Shown here piece by piece: positions 15,093 through 27,077 of a stretch of 64,000 nt of DNA. Position 1 is the stretch's first letter. Each line of letters opens with the position of its first letter. This DNA comes from Kribbella pratensis (GTDB taxonomy: Bacteria > Actinomycetota > Actinomycetes > Propionibacteriales > Kribbellaceae): the NCBI RefSeq assembly GCF_004365355.1, contig NZ_SODP01000002.1, positions 553,838-617,837 on the forward strand. Reading direction: 5' to 3'. A program made the position numbers and the translations under genes. The notes beneath the pieces are model-generated. The model ran no database searches, was not told the DNA's origin, and saw only the letters and a list, made by a program, of their open reading frames with translations.

Positions 15093-16385
15093 ATGCATGC
15101 TCGAACTCTGTCCCGCCGCGACGTCCTCCGGGCCGCGGCCGCCGCAACCGTCGCGGGATCTCTTGCCGCGTGCGGCAAGAACGACGACGAAGGCGCCGAT
15201 GCCAACGGTGTCGTCACGCTCGACCTCTGGCACGGTCAGGTCGACACCGGTAAGGCCGCGATCGATTCCTTGATCACCGCGTTCAACAGCAGTCACCCGA
15301 AGATCAAGGTGGTCGGCGGCGGGGGCGGGGTCACCGCGGACAGCATGCTGCAGAAGGTCACCGCGGGTCTGGCGGCGGGGTCCTACCCGGACATCGCGTA
15401 CATCTTCGGATCGGACCTCGCCAGCCTGACCAAGAGCCCGAAGGTCGCCGACCTGACCGGCGCCCTGAAGATCGACGACTACTGGCCGGCCGCGAAGGAC
15501 GCGGTCAGCGTGAAGGGCAAGGTCCGGGCCGCGCCGGCCCTGCTCGACTCGCTCTGCGTGGTCTACAACAAGAAACTGTTCGCCGCGGCCGGCATACCGG
15601 CGCCGAAGGACGGCTGGACCTGGGACGACTTCGTCGCCACCTCGAAGCAACTGACGAACCCGGCGAAGGGCATCTTCGGCACCGGCTGGCCGGGCGTCGG
15701 CGACGAGGACACCGTCTGGCGGATCTGGCCGATGATCTGGGACCTCGGCGGCGACGTCGTCAGCGGCGACGGGAAGAAGGTCGGGTTCGACTCGGTCGGC
15801 GCTCAAGCCCTTCAGACGCTGGATCGATTGCGCACCGACAAGTCGCTGTACGTCGACCCCAAGCCCGGCAGCGAGCAGCTGTACCAGGTCTTCCTCGGCG
15901 GACGGATGGGAATGGTTGCCACCGGCCCCTGGCAGCTCCCGGAGCTGAAGGACAACGGTCTCGACTACGGCGTCGTACCGCTGCCGTCGTACTCCGGGAA
16001 GCCGTTGACGATCTCGGGGCCGGACACCTGGACAGTCTTCGACAACGGCAAGGCGAAAGTGAAGGCGGCCACCGAGTTCGTCGCCTGGCTGGCCGAGCCT
16101 GCGCAGGACATCCAGTGGGACATGAAGGGTGGCAGCCTGCCGATCACCAAGGCCACCGCCGAGCTGCCGCAGTGGAAGAAGCACTCCGCCGAGACGAACG
16201 GGCTGGACGTGTTCGTCAAGGCGCTCGACACCGCGAAGGTGCGGCCGACGATCACGACGTACCCGCAGATCTCGCAGCACATGGGCGAGGCGATTGCCGC
16301 CGTACTGCTGGGGAAGCAGAGCCCTGCGGATGCGCTGAAGCAGGCCGTTGACCAGTGCAACCAGGTGCTGGCGGTGCCGAGCTGA
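15093..16385 (+). CDS. Solute-binding lipoprotein of a sugar ABC importer, Tat-type signal
   Basis: The protein has 430 residues. The N-terminus combines a twin-arginine motif (S-R-R-D-V-L-R) with a lipobox (S-L-A-A-C), suggesting export folded and lipid anchoring. The mature part has the family 1 sugar-binding pattern, e.g. L-D-L-W-H-G-Q and A-T-G-P-W-Q-L-P. A GGAGA site precedes 15093. It lies 29 bp after the GH114 gene and overlaps the first permease by one base (TGATG). It probably captures the oligosaccharides released by GH114. Confidence 0.92.
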   Translation: MHARTLSRRDVLRAAAAATVAGSLAACGKNDDEGADANGVVTLDLWHGQVDTGKAAIDSLITAFNSSHPKIKVVGGGGGVTADSMLQKVTAGLAAGSYPDIAYIFGSDLASLTKSPKVADLTGALKIDDYWPAAKDAVSVKGKVRAAPALLDSLCVVYNKKLFAAAGIPAPKDGWTWDDFVATSKQLTNPAKGIFGTGWPGVGDEDTVWRIWPMIWDLGGDVVSGDGKKVGFDSVGAQALQTLDRLRTDKSLYVDPKPGSEQLYQVFLGGRMGMVATGPWQLPELKDNGLDYGVVPLPSYSGKPLTISGPDTWTVFDNGKAKVKAATEFVAWLAEPAQDIQWDMKGGSLPITKATAELPQWKKHSAETNGLDVFVKALDTAKVRPTITTYPQISQHMGEAIAAVLLGKQSPADALKQAVDQCNQVLAVPS

Positions 16386-17311
16386 TGGCCAGCGTGGTCG
16401 GCACCTTCACGGTCGACCCGCGGAGCCGGGCGGCCGCAAAACGGCGGGCCCGGACCGAGGGTGCGACCGGGTGGGCGTTCGTCAGTCCATCGGTGGTGAT
16501 CATCCTCGGGCTCAGCGTCGTACCGGTGTTGTGGTCGTTGCTGTTGTCGTTCCAGGTCAACGATCTGGTGTCGCCCAGCGAATGGGTCGGGTTGGCGAAC
16601 TACAAGGCGTTGCTGAAGGATCCGACGTTCGGATCGGCCGTCTCGCATACGCTGATCTACACGGTTCTGTATGTGCCGCTCAGTGTGATCGCGGGGTTGG
16701 CGATCGCGATCGCGCTCGACCGGAAGATCGCGTTCATCGGGTTGTACCGGACGTTGGTGTTCGTGCCGTTCGTGGTGTCAGCCGCGGCGCAGGGCGTGCT
16801 GTTCTCGTTCGTGCTCGACCCGGAGTTCGGCGTCGCGAACTCGGTGCTGCATAAGCTCGGGTTGCCGGCGCAAGGGTTCTTCAGCGATCCGGGCCAGGCG
16901 CTCTATCTGCTGGTCGCGATCTCGTTGTGGAGCGGGACCGGGTTCTGCGTGATCGTCTATCTGGCCGGCCTGCAAGGAGTTTCGAGCGAGCTGGTCGAGG
17001 CAGCGCGGATCGACGGCGCCGGGCGGTGGGGTGTACTGCGGCACGTGACGCTGCCAGCGTTGACGCCGGTGACGATCTTCCTGGTGCTGTTCCAGACGAT
17101 CAACGCGTTGCAGGTGTTCGATCTGGTGTTCGTCACCACGAAGGGCGGGCCGCTCGGATCGACGACGGTGATCGTCTACTTCATCTGGGAGAAGGCGTTC
17201 AAGACGTTCACAGCCGGCTACAGCGCGGCAGCGGCGTACACCCTGGCGGTTGCGTTGCTGGTGGTCGGTGTGGTCCTGCAGGTCTACCGCCGAAGGGTGG
17301 CCTCCCGATGA
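16385..17311 (+). CDS. Carbohydrate ABC transporter permease (MalF type)
   Basis: The protein has 308 residues from ATG 16385, which overlaps the binding-protein stop. An upstream in-frame start at 16355 would lie inside the binding-protein gene and is less likely. Six membrane segments are visible, and the EAA loop reads V-E-A-A-R-I-D-G-A-G-R-W. The 3' end overlaps the next permease in ATGA. No ATPase is encoded nearby, so a shared MsiK-like ATPase is expected. Confidence 0.92.
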   Translation: MASVVGTFTVDPRSRAAAKRRARTEGATGWAFVSPSVVIILGLSVVPVLWSLLLSFQVNDLVSPSEWVGLANYKALLKDPTFGSAVSHTLIYTVLYVPLSVIAGLAIAIALDRKIAFIGLYRTLVFVPFVVSAAAQGVLFSFVLDPEFGVANSVLHKLGLPAQGFFSDPGQALYLLVAISLWSGTGFCVIVYLAGLQGVSSELVEAARIDGAGRWGVLRHVTLPALTPVTIFLVLFQTINALQVFDLVFVTTKGGPLGSTTVIVYFIWEKAFKTFTAGYSAAAAYTLAVALLVVGVVLQVYRRRVASR

Positions 17312-18126
17312 AACGTTTGCCCTTCAGTGCTTGGCATTTCGTCCTCGCGCCGTTGGCCTTGCTGTTTGCCTTGCCACTGGTCTGGTTGCTGGTGAGCTCG
17401 GTGATGAGCAACGCCGAGATCAACCGGTTCCCACCGGCGCTGTGGCCGCACGGGATCAATCTCGGCGGATATCGGTACGTGCTCGGGAACGCGCTGTTCC
17501 CGCGATGGTTCCTGAACTCGTTCATCGTCTCGGCGGTCGCGGTGACGGCGAACCTCGTGCTCGGCTCGCTCGGCGGGTACGCGTTCGCACGGATCCGGTT
17601 CGCCGGGTCGAAGGTCGTGCTCGGGCTGATGCTGGCCACGATGGTGATCCCGTTCCAGCTGACGATGATCCCGACGTTCCTGGTGATGAAGGAGCTCGGG
17701 CTGATCGACACGCTCGGCGCGCTGATCGTGCCGTCGCTGGTCACGCCGCTGTCGGTCTTCCTGTTCCGGCAGTTCTTCGTCTCGCTCCCCCGCGAGCTCG
17801 AGGAAGCGGCCTGGATCGACGGATGCGGCCGGCTGCGGATCCTGATCTCGATCGTGCTCCCGTTGGCGCGGCCGGCACTGAGCACCGTCGCCGTCCTGAC
17901 GTTCCTCGCGACCTGGAACGACCTGACCTGGCCGCTGATCGCGATCAACAGCGACTCGACGTACACGCTGCAGCTCGGCCTGACCACCTTCCAGGGCCAG
18001 CATCACACCCAGTGGGCGGCCGTGATGGCCGGCAACGTCATCACCGTGCTGCCCGTGCTGCTCGGTTTCCTCCTGGCCCAGAAGGCGTTCATCCGCTCTC
18101 TGGCCTCTACCGGACTCAAAGGCTGA
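17308..18126 (+). CDS. Carbohydrate ABC transporter permease (MalG type)
   Basis: The protein has 272 residues and six membrane segments. The EAA-like loop reads E-E-A-A-W-I-D-G-C-G-R-L followed by L-A-R-P-A-L. It starts in an ATGA overlap with the first permease and is followed after three bases by the PfkB kinase gene, so transport and intracellular processing are co-expressed. Confidence 0.92.
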   Translation: MKRLPFSAWHFVLAPLALLFALPLVWLLVSSVMSNAEINRFPPALWPHGINLGGYRYVLGNALFPRWFLNSFIVSAVAVTANLVLGSLGGYAFARIRFAGSKVVLGLMLATMVIPFQLTMIPTFLVMKELGLIDTLGALIVPSLVTPLSVFLFRQFFVSLPRELEEAAWIDGCGRLRILISIVLPLARPALSTVAVLTFLATWNDLTWPLIAINSDSTYTLQLGLTTFQGQHHTQWAAVMAGNVITVLPVLLGFLLAQKAFIRSLASTGLKG

Positions 18127-18129
18127 TCC

Positions 18130-19044
18130 ATGACTTTCGACCTTCTCGTGATCGGTGACGCGAACCCTGACGTTGTGGTCGGGCCGGTCGCGCAACCGAT
18201 CCTCTTCGGGCAGAAGGAACGGCTGGTTCCTTCCGGCTCGCTCGTGCTCGGCGGCTCGGCTTCGATCATGGCGTGCGGCGCAGCGCGGCTCGGACTGCGC
18301 GTCGCGTTCGCGGGCCGGGTCGGTGACGACGCGGCCGGCGAATTCGTCCGTACGGCGCTTGCCGAGCGCGGGGTCGACGTGTCCGCGCTGGTGACCGACC
18401 CGTCGCTCCCGACCCCGCTCACCACCATCCTGACGTCGGGCGACGATCGCGCCATCCTCACCTCCACCGGCTGCCTGCCGGCCGTCACGGCGGACGACAT
18501 ACCAAACCGTATGGTCCGCTCGGCGCGGCATGTGCATGCGGGCTCGTTCTATCTGCTGCCCGAGTTGGCGGTCGGGCTGGCGGGGATCTTCAAGGAGGCC
18601 AAGGCCGCCAAGGCGACCACCTCGCTCGACCCGAACGACGACCCGGCGGGCAAGTGGGACCGGATGGTTCTCGATCCGATCCTGCGCGTCACCGACTACT
18701 TCCTCCCCAACGCCGCCGAGGCCCTCGCGCTGACCGGCCATCACTCGGTGGTGGACGCCGCCGGCATCCTGGCCCGTCGTGGTCCGCTCGTCGTGGTGAA
18801 GAACGGCGCGGAAGGCGCTCTTGCCCACAACGGTTCCAAGGTCATCACCGCACCGGCGGTCAAGGTGGAGGCCGTCGACACCGTCGGCGCGGGTGACAGC
18901 TTCGACGCCGGCTGGGTGGCCGCCGTACTCAACGGCATGAAACCCGACCGCGCCCTGGCGATCGCGGCCGCCTGCGGTTCGCTCTCCACCCGCGCCGCCG
19001 GCGGAACCGCCGCTCAACCGACTTGGGAAGAAGCCACAGCATGA
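18130..19044 (+). CDS. PfkB family carbohydrate kinase
   Basis: The protein has 304 residues of the ribokinase/PfkB fold. An N-terminal G-D-A-N-P-D segment and a G-G-S-A-S-I-M-A-C-G substrate-side glycine motif are seen, and the catalytic signature G-A-G-D-S-F-D-A-G places the base at Asp256. Members phosphorylate ribose, fructose, tagatose, KDG and amino sugars; which one applies here is not readable. AAAGG lies before 18130. The stop overlaps the GH4 start in ATGA. The operon suggests it phosphorylates the monosaccharide released by the GH4 enzyme. Confidence 0.88.
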   Translation: MTFDLLVIGDANPDVVVGPVAQPILFGQKERLVPSGSLVLGGSASIMACGAARLGLRVAFAGRVGDDAAGEFVRTALAERGVDVSALVTDPSLPTPLTTILTSGDDRAILTSTGCLPAVTADDIPNRMVRSARHVHAGSFYLLPELAVGLAGIFKEAKAAKATTSLDPNDDPAGKWDRMVLDPILRVTDYFLPNAAEALALTGHHSVVDAAGILARRGPLVVVKNGAEGALAHNGSKVITAPAVKVEAVDTVGAGDSFDAGWVAAVLNGMKPDRALAIAAACGSLSTRAAGGTAAQPTWEEATA

Positions 19045-20330
19045 CGAGGATTGCTTTCATCGGCGCGGGCAGCGTCGTGTTCACCCAGGGTCTGCTGGCC
19101 GACCTGTTCGACCTCGACCTGGGTCCGCTGCACATCGCGCTGCACGACATCGACCCGGAGCGGCTCGACACGGCGGCAGCGGCCGCGTCGTACCTCGCTC
19201 AGGGCCGGCCGGTGCAGATCACCGCACACCTCGAACGGCGCGCGGCCCTGGAGAACGCGGACTTCGTGATCAACATCGTCCAGGTCGGGATGAACGAGGC
19301 GACGAAGATCGACTTCGAGATCCCCGCGCGGTACGGGATCCGGCAGACGATCGGGGACACGCTCGGCGTCGGCGGCGTGTTCCGCGCGCTGCGGACCTTC
19401 CCGGTCCTGCGTGGGCTCGCGGCCGACATCGCCGACGTCTGCCCGGACGCGTGGCTGCTGAACTACACCAACCCGATGGTGATGAACGTCTGGTTCCTGA
19501 AGGCCCTCGGCGTGCGGAACGTCGTCGGCCTCTGCCACTCGGTGTACTGGACGATGCACGGCCTGTCCGAGCTGGTCGGCGTGCCGTACGAGGACGTCAC
19601 CTACCTGGCTGCCGGCGTGAACCACCAGTCCTGGGTACTGCGGTTCGAACGTGGCACCGAGAACCTGTACGACCGGTTGGACGAGGCGATCGCCGCGGAC
19701 CCGGAGCTGCTGCGGCGCGTGCGCGTCGACATGTACCGGCGGCTCGGGTTCTATCCGACGGAGACGAGCGAACACTCCTCGGAGTACGTGCCGTGGTATC
19801 TCGGCCATGCTTCGGAAGTCGACCGGCTGCGGCTGCCGATCGGCGCCTACCTGGAGATCGTCGCGGAGAACCTCGCGTCCTACGAGCAGACCCGCAGCGC
19901 CCTGAAGGCCGGCGAGCCGCTGACTGTCGACCCGACTATGGAGTACGCCCCGCAAATCATCCACAGCATCGTGACCGGCACCCCCCGCACCGTCTACGCC
20001 AACGTCCCCAACACCGGCCTGATCACCAATCTGCAGTCCGGGGCCACCGTCGAGGTCCCCAGCCTGGTAGACGCTACGGGCGTCCGACCCACCGCAGTCG
20101 GCGATCTCCCACCCCAGTGCGCCGCGCTCAACCGCTCGTACCTCAACGTCGCCGAGCTGACCGTCCAGGCCGCCATCGACCAGGATCCCCGCGCGATCCG
20201 CCAGGCCGTCATGGTCGACCCGGCGACGGCCGGCACGCTACCGGTCGAACAGATCTGGGCCCTGTGCAACGATCTGGTCGTTGCTCACAACAACTACTTG
20301 GACCCGTCGTTGAGGGCGGCCCTCAAGTAG
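19041..20330 (+). CDS. GH4 family NAD- and metal-dependent glycosidase (alpha-galactosidase-like)
   Basis: The protein has 429 residues. The N-terminus is a Rossmann NAD site (F-I-G-A-G-S, residues 6-11). GH4 signatures follow: N-Y-T-N-P-M near 141-146, L-C-H-S at 164-167 and G-V-N-H-Q at 192-196. Cys165 and His195 are the likely metal ligands. GH4 enzymes cleave by transient oxidation of the sugar and can use NAD plus manganese. The sequence looks closest to alpha-galactosidase (MelA-like) or alpha-galacturonidase members. With no signal peptide it acts in the cytosol, presumably on imported oligosaccharides. Its 3' end overlaps the convergent oxidoreductase gene by 37 bp. Confidence 0.87.
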   Translation: MTRIAFIGAGSVVFTQGLLADLFDLDLGPLHIALHDIDPERLDTAAAAASYLAQGRPVQITAHLERRAALENADFVINIVQVGMNEATKIDFEIPARYGIRQTIGDTLGVGGVFRALRTFPVLRGLAADIADVCPDAWLLNYTNPMVMNVWFLKALGVRNVVGLCHSVYWTMHGLSELVGVPYEDVTYLAAGVNHQSWVLRFERGTENLYDRLDEAIAADPELLRRVRVDMYRRLGFYPTETSEHSSEYVPWYLGHASEVDRLRLPIGAYLEIVAENLASYEQTRSALKAGEPLTVDPTMEYAPQIIHSIVTGTPRTVYANVPNTGLITNLQSGATVEVPSLVDATGVRPTAVGDLPPQCAALNRSYLNVAELTVQAAIDQDPRAIRQAVMVDPATAGTLPVEQIWALCNDLVVAHNNYLDPSLRAALK

Positions 20331-21268
20331 TCGCGGTACGTCGCGAACTCCTCGACCACCTCGGCCGCGGTCGGCTGACCGGTCAGTGCCCCGACGCCCT
20401 GGCCCGCGTAGATGGATGCCCGGGCCGGGTCGGCGGTCTTCGACCCGTCCACGTACTCGGCATGACCGGTGTCGTCCGACTTCAACTCGTCCTCGCGGCC
20501 TTCCCAGTTGTCGAAGTACGCGTTCCGCAGGGCCCGGCCGCCGAACTCGTCCGGCCATCCGGCCCGCGATGCCGCGTCGAAGACCGTGCCGTAGACAGTG
20601 GCCGTCTCGTCGGCCGCGATGATCGCCTGACGCGCCGATTCCTTGGTCTGCGCCTCGACGCAGGTGATGAACGCGGTCCCGATCCAGCCACCAGCAGCAC
20701 CGGCCGCCATCACAGCAGCCAGACCGCGCGCTCCGGAGATCCCGCCGCCCGCGAGCACGGGCAGGTCCGTCAGGTCGAGGATTGCCTGCAGCAACGGCAG
20801 CGTCGCCACCGCGTTCCGCCCGTGCCCGCCGGCCTCCGCGCCGCGGGCCACGATCACATCCACGCCCGCATCGATCGCCGCGCGCGCATCCGCGACCGTC
20901 CCTGCCTGGGTCGCGACGACGATCCCGGCGGCCTGCAGCGTCCCGACGTACGGCGTGTAGTCGCCGAAGCTGAGCGAGACCAGCGCGGGCTTCAGTTCCA
21001 GCATGGCCTCGAGATGTTCGGGGCGCTCCTGCACCGACCACGCCATCAGCCCGATCCCGTACGGCTTCCCGCTCTCCGCGGCGATGGCGCCTTCGGTCCG
21101 GATCCAGTCAGCCGTCACCGCGGAGCCGGCGCCGAGCATCCCCAGTCCACCGGCCGCCGAGATCGCTGCGGTCAGCCGGCCGCCACTCACATTCGCCATC
21201 GGCGCACCGACCACCGGCACGGACAGCCCGAACCTCTCCGTCAGCCACATGTGCTCATCATCACCCAT
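20294..21268 (-). CDS. Nitronate monooxygenase-like FMN-dependent TIM-barrel protein
   Basis: The protein has 324 residues from ATG 21268, preceded by GAGG with a five-base gap. It shows the NMO/2-nitropropane dioxygenase pattern: P-V-V-G-A-P-M-A near the N-terminus, A-R-G-A-E-A-G-G-H-G-R at about 150 and V-L-A-G-G-G-I-S-G at about 180 for phosphate binding of FMN. A second ATG at 21250 is possible. The family includes nitronate oxidases and related flavoenzymes, so the substrate is open. It is divergent from the SGNH hydrolase gene and its tail overlaps the GH4 gene. Confidence 0.85.
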   Translation of the reverse strand: MGDDEHMWLTERFGLSVPVVGAPMANVSGGRLTAAISAAGGLGMLGAGSAVTADWIRTEGAIAAESGKPYGIGLMAWSVQERPEHLEAMLELKPALVSLSFGDYTPYVGTLQAAGIVVATQAGTVADARAAIDAGVDVIVARGAEAGGHGRNAVATLPLLQAILDLTDLPVLAGGGISGARGLAAVMAAGAAGGWIGTAFITCVEAQTKESARQAIIAADETATVYGTVFDAASRAGWPDEFGGRALRNAYFDNWEGREDELKSDDTGHAEYVDGSKTADPARASIYAGQGVGALTGQPTAAEVVEEFATYRDYLRAALNDGSK

Positions 21269-21321
21269 CACAACCTCGGCGGGCCCCTGCGCATCGTGAG
21301 AGTGACGAAAGGAACCCTGAC

Positions 21322-22584
21322 GTGCGGTTGATGCGGAGTTGGTGCGCGCTCGCGGGAGCGTTGGCTGTCCTGTTGGTCGTGGCAGCTCATACGTCGCTGG
21401 TGCCGGCCACGGCGCGACAGACACCGCCTGTGGCAGCACCAGCGTGGAGGACTGCGTGGATGACCGCGCTACAGCAGCCCAATGCGAACCAGAACTGGTC
21501 CAAGCAGGGTTTCGCCAACCAGTCGGTGCGCCAGGTGATCCGGCTGAGCTCGGGTGGTTCCGACGTACGGATCAGGATCAGCAATCAGTACGGCGTACAG
21601 CCGCTCAAGCTGGCAGGTGCGACCGTGGCCAAGGCAGCAAAGGGCGCGGCGGTCGTGTCTGGCTCGGTGCGCCCGGTGCGGTTCGGAGGCGCGGAGTCGG
21701 TCAGCATCCCGGCCGGCGGTCAGGTCGTCGGCGACGCCGTGGCACTGTCCGGCCTGACCAGCGGAAGTCAGCTCGCGATCACCCTGTACTTCGCCCGGGC
21801 GACCGGTCCGGCCACCTTCCACGAGTTCGGCGCGACGGGAGCGTCGTACCGGGCGGCGGGCGACAAGCTCATGGAGACCAGCGGGACGGCGTACCGGGAG
21901 ACAAGCGGAGGCTGGTATTTCCTGGCCGGCGTCGACGTGACCCCAACGGGCGGCGGTTCGGTGGTTGCGTTCGGGGACTCGATCACGAACGGCTACACCA
22001 GCGCACCAGGTACGCGGTACCCGGACCTGCTGGCCGCGCGCCTTTCCGCCGCGGGCCGGCCGATGCCTGTCCTCAACGCCGGACTTGGCGGCAACCGGCT
22101 GCTGACCGATTCCGCCTGCTACGGCGAGAAGGGTCTGGCCCGGTTCCACCGCGACGTACTCGACCAGCCCGGTACGACGACCGCGATGGTCCTGATCGGC
22201 ATCAACGACCTCGGGTACCCCGAGATCGCGGCGACGTCCTGTACGACGCCGAACCCGGCGATCACTCCCGCGCAGCTCATCGCCGGCTACCGCACGCTGA
22301 TCGAGGATGCGCACTCCCGCGGCATCCGCGTCGTCGGAGTGACCCTGACTCCCTTCCGCGGCGCCTCGGTCTACACCGCCCACAGCGCGCAGCTCCGGAC
22401 GGCGGTCAACGCCTGGATCACCACGAGCGGCGAGTTCGACGCCGTCGCCGACTTCGCGAGCGCTCTCGCCGACCCGGCCGATCCGACCCGGCTGGCGCCG
22501 AAGTACGACAGCGGCGACCACCTGCACCCCAACGCGGCCGGCTACCGGGTGATGGCCGACGCCGTCGACCTCAAAACCCTCTGA
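21322..22584 (+). CDS. Secreted SGNH/GDSL-type hydrolase
   Basis: The protein has 420 residues from GTG 21322, with AAAGGA eight bases upstream. A signal peptide covers about 1-32. An N-terminal beta domain of about 180 residues precedes the SGNH fold: G-D-S-I at 218-221 (nucleophile Ser220), G-L-G-G-N-R, G-I-N-D-L-G and D-H-L-H with Asp399 and His402. This layout is common in actinomycete secreted esterases or rhamnogalacturonan acetylesterase-like proteins. The substrate is not clear. A strong hairpin terminator follows. Confidence 0.88.
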   Translation: MRLMRSWCALAGALAVLLVVAAHTSLVPATARQTPPVAAPAWRTAWMTALQQPNANQNWSKQGFANQSVRQVIRLSSGGSDVRIRISNQYGVQPLKLAGATVAKAAKGAAVVSGSVRPVRFGGAESVSIPAGGQVVGDAVALSGLTSGSQLAITLYFARATGPATFHEFGATGASYRAAGDKLMETSGTAYRETSGGWYFLAGVDVTPTGGGSVVAFGDSITNGYTSAPGTRYPDLLAARLSAAGRPMPVLNAGLGGNRLLTDSACYGEKGLARFHRDVLDQPGTTTAMVLIGINDLGYPEIAATSCTTPNPAITPAQLIAGYRTLIEDAHSRGIRVVGVTLTPFRGASVYTAHSAQLRTAVNAWITTSGEFDAVADFASALADPADPTRLAPKYDSGDHLHPNAAGYRVMADAVDLKTL

Positions 22585-22590
22585 GCACAG

Positions 22591-22624
22591 CGAAAGGGCC
22601 GGTCCGCCTGGACCGGCCCTTTCG
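22591..22624. terminator. Bidirectional hairpin terminator between SGNH hydrolase and secA
   Basis: A perfect 15-bp stem (arms 22591-22605 and 22610-22624) closes a four-base loop. The arms start with CGAAAGGG, giving CCCTTTCG at the other end, so a short T-run exists in each direction. It lies between the convergent stops at 22584 and 22636. Confidence 0.9.
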
Positions 22625-22635
22625 TTACGTGCTGC

Positions 22636-25626
<2,991 letters not shown>

Positions 25627-25821
25627 GGTGGGGAGTTCTCTCCTTGCTGCTGCTGCCTGGAAGCGGGCGACGCCGCATGGCACGGCCGACCCAGCGGGAA
25701 GGCGTGCGTCCCCCATCGTACGGGGCCGGGTGTGCCAAGCCACGCCCGCAGCGTGCCCCCGCGACTGTCACAGGGTTATCCGACCCACGCTCAAGCGGGC
25801 CGGAAAGTTCCCAGCAGGCTC

Positions 25822-27036
25822 TCAGAATCCTCGCAGGGCGTCACTGAGCGCTGGCGACAGGTCACCGCCACCGGCCACCCTGACCTGGTCCAGCCCGAGC
25901 CAGCCGGCCAGCTGGACCAGCTCCGCGGCCAGCTCCTCGGCGGTCTCCACCGGCGCCTTCGGCTCGGCGTGCGCCGACTGGACCAGCAGCACGCCGCCGG
26001 CGCGGTCGGCCTTGAGGTCCACCCGGGCGACCAGCCGATCACCCAGCAGGAAGGGCAGCACGTAGTACCCGTAGATGCGCTTCTCCGCCGGGACGTAGAT
26101 CTCGATCCGGTACCGGAAGTCGAACAGCACCTCGGTCCGCGTGCGCTCGAACACCAGCGAGTCGAACGGGCTGACCAGGGCTCGCGTGTTCACCCGGCGC
26201 GGCAGCCGGGCGTCCTTGTGCAAGTACGCCGGGCGCTTCCAGCCGTCGATCCGGACGGGGACCAGCTCGCCCTCCTCGACCAGCTCTGCGATCGCCTGCA
26301 GCGTCGGCCCCGGCGCGGTCCGGAAGTAGTCCCGCAGACACTGCGCCGTCGCGACCCCGTGAGCCCGCGCCGCGATCGAGACCAGGCCACGGTGCGCTTC
26401 GTCGAGCGTCGGGGTCGGCGTCTCCACGACATCGCGGGGCAGCACCCGCTCCGGTACGTCGTACAGCCGCTCGAACTGCTGGTTGCGGCGGGCCACCGTG
26501 ATGTCACCGGCGAAGAACAGGAACTCGAGCGCCCGCTTCACGTCGGACCAGTTCCAGCCCCAGTTGTCCTTGGTGCGCTCGACGTCGTCGTCGATCTCCC
26601 GGGCGGTCAACGGACCGTGGTCGCGGACGTCGGCCAGCACCTGCTTCACCAGATCCGGCCGTTCCTTCGCGATCGACCGCGGACCACCCCAGGCCTCGGT
26701 CGTCGCCCGCGCCATCCGCCAGCGCATCAGCGGATGTGTGTCGACCGGGATCAGCGACGCCTCGTGCGCCCAGTACTCCACCAGTCGTCGCGGCGCCTTG
26801 CCGGCGGCCCGATCGAGCAGGTCGCGCGGATACGGACCGAGACGGGAGTAGAGCGGCAGGTACTGCGTGCGGCTCAGCACGTTGACCGAGTCGATCTGGA
26901 TCAGCCCGATGCGGCTCAGCACCCGGCCCAGGGCTCGCATGTCCGGAGTGCCCTTGGGCCTGGGATCCGTGAACCCCTGAGCCGCGAGCGCCACCCGGCG
27001 CGCCTGAGCCGTCGAGAGCTGGAGCTGCGTCGTCAT
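25822..27036 (-). CDS. Winged-helix DNA glycosylase-like protein (YcaQ/AlkX, HTH_42 family)
   Basis: The protein has 404 residues from ATG 27036. It matches the HTH_42 family of winged-helix DNA glycosylases, whose E. coli member YcaQ and Streptomyces member AlkZ unhook DNA interstrand crosslinks. The catalytic Gln-x-Asp motif is visible in L-I-Q-I-D-S-V-N near residue 47. Other typical segments are E-Y-W-A-H-E-A-S and Y-G-Y-Y-V-L-P-F-L-L-G-D. It is divergent from the protease gene, and a 26-bp inverted repeat lies 41 bp upstream of its start. It separates secA from the hibernation-factor gene, adjacent in Mycobacterium. Confidence 0.85.
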   Translation of the reverse strand: MTTQLQLSTAQARRVALAAQGFTDPRPKGTPDMRALGRVLSRIGLIQIDSVNVLSRTQYLPLYSRLGPYPRDLLDRAAGKAPRRLVEYWAHEASLIPVDTHPLMRWRMARATTEAWGGPRSIAKERPDLVKQVLADVRDHGPLTAREIDDDVERTKDNWGWNWSDVKRALEFLFFAGDITVARRNQQFERLYDVPERVLPRDVVETPTPTLDEAHRGLVSIAARAHGVATAQCLRDYFRTAPGPTLQAIAELVEEGELVPVRIDGWKRPAYLHKDARLPRRVNTRALVSPFDSLVFERTRTEVLFDFRYRIEIYVPAEKRIYGYYVLPFLLGDRLVARVDLKADRAGGVLLVQSAHAEPKAPVETAEELAAELVQLAGWLGLDQVRVAGGGDLSPALSDALRGF

Positions 27037-27077
27037 GTACCGAATTCTGCCCGGCACCACCGACATTCCCCGCCACC

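Noticed and set aside
25627..25743. N-terminal extension of SecA
   Set aside because: SecA proteins start at the M-K-V-V-D-K segment. The extra 39 residues resemble translated leader DNA.
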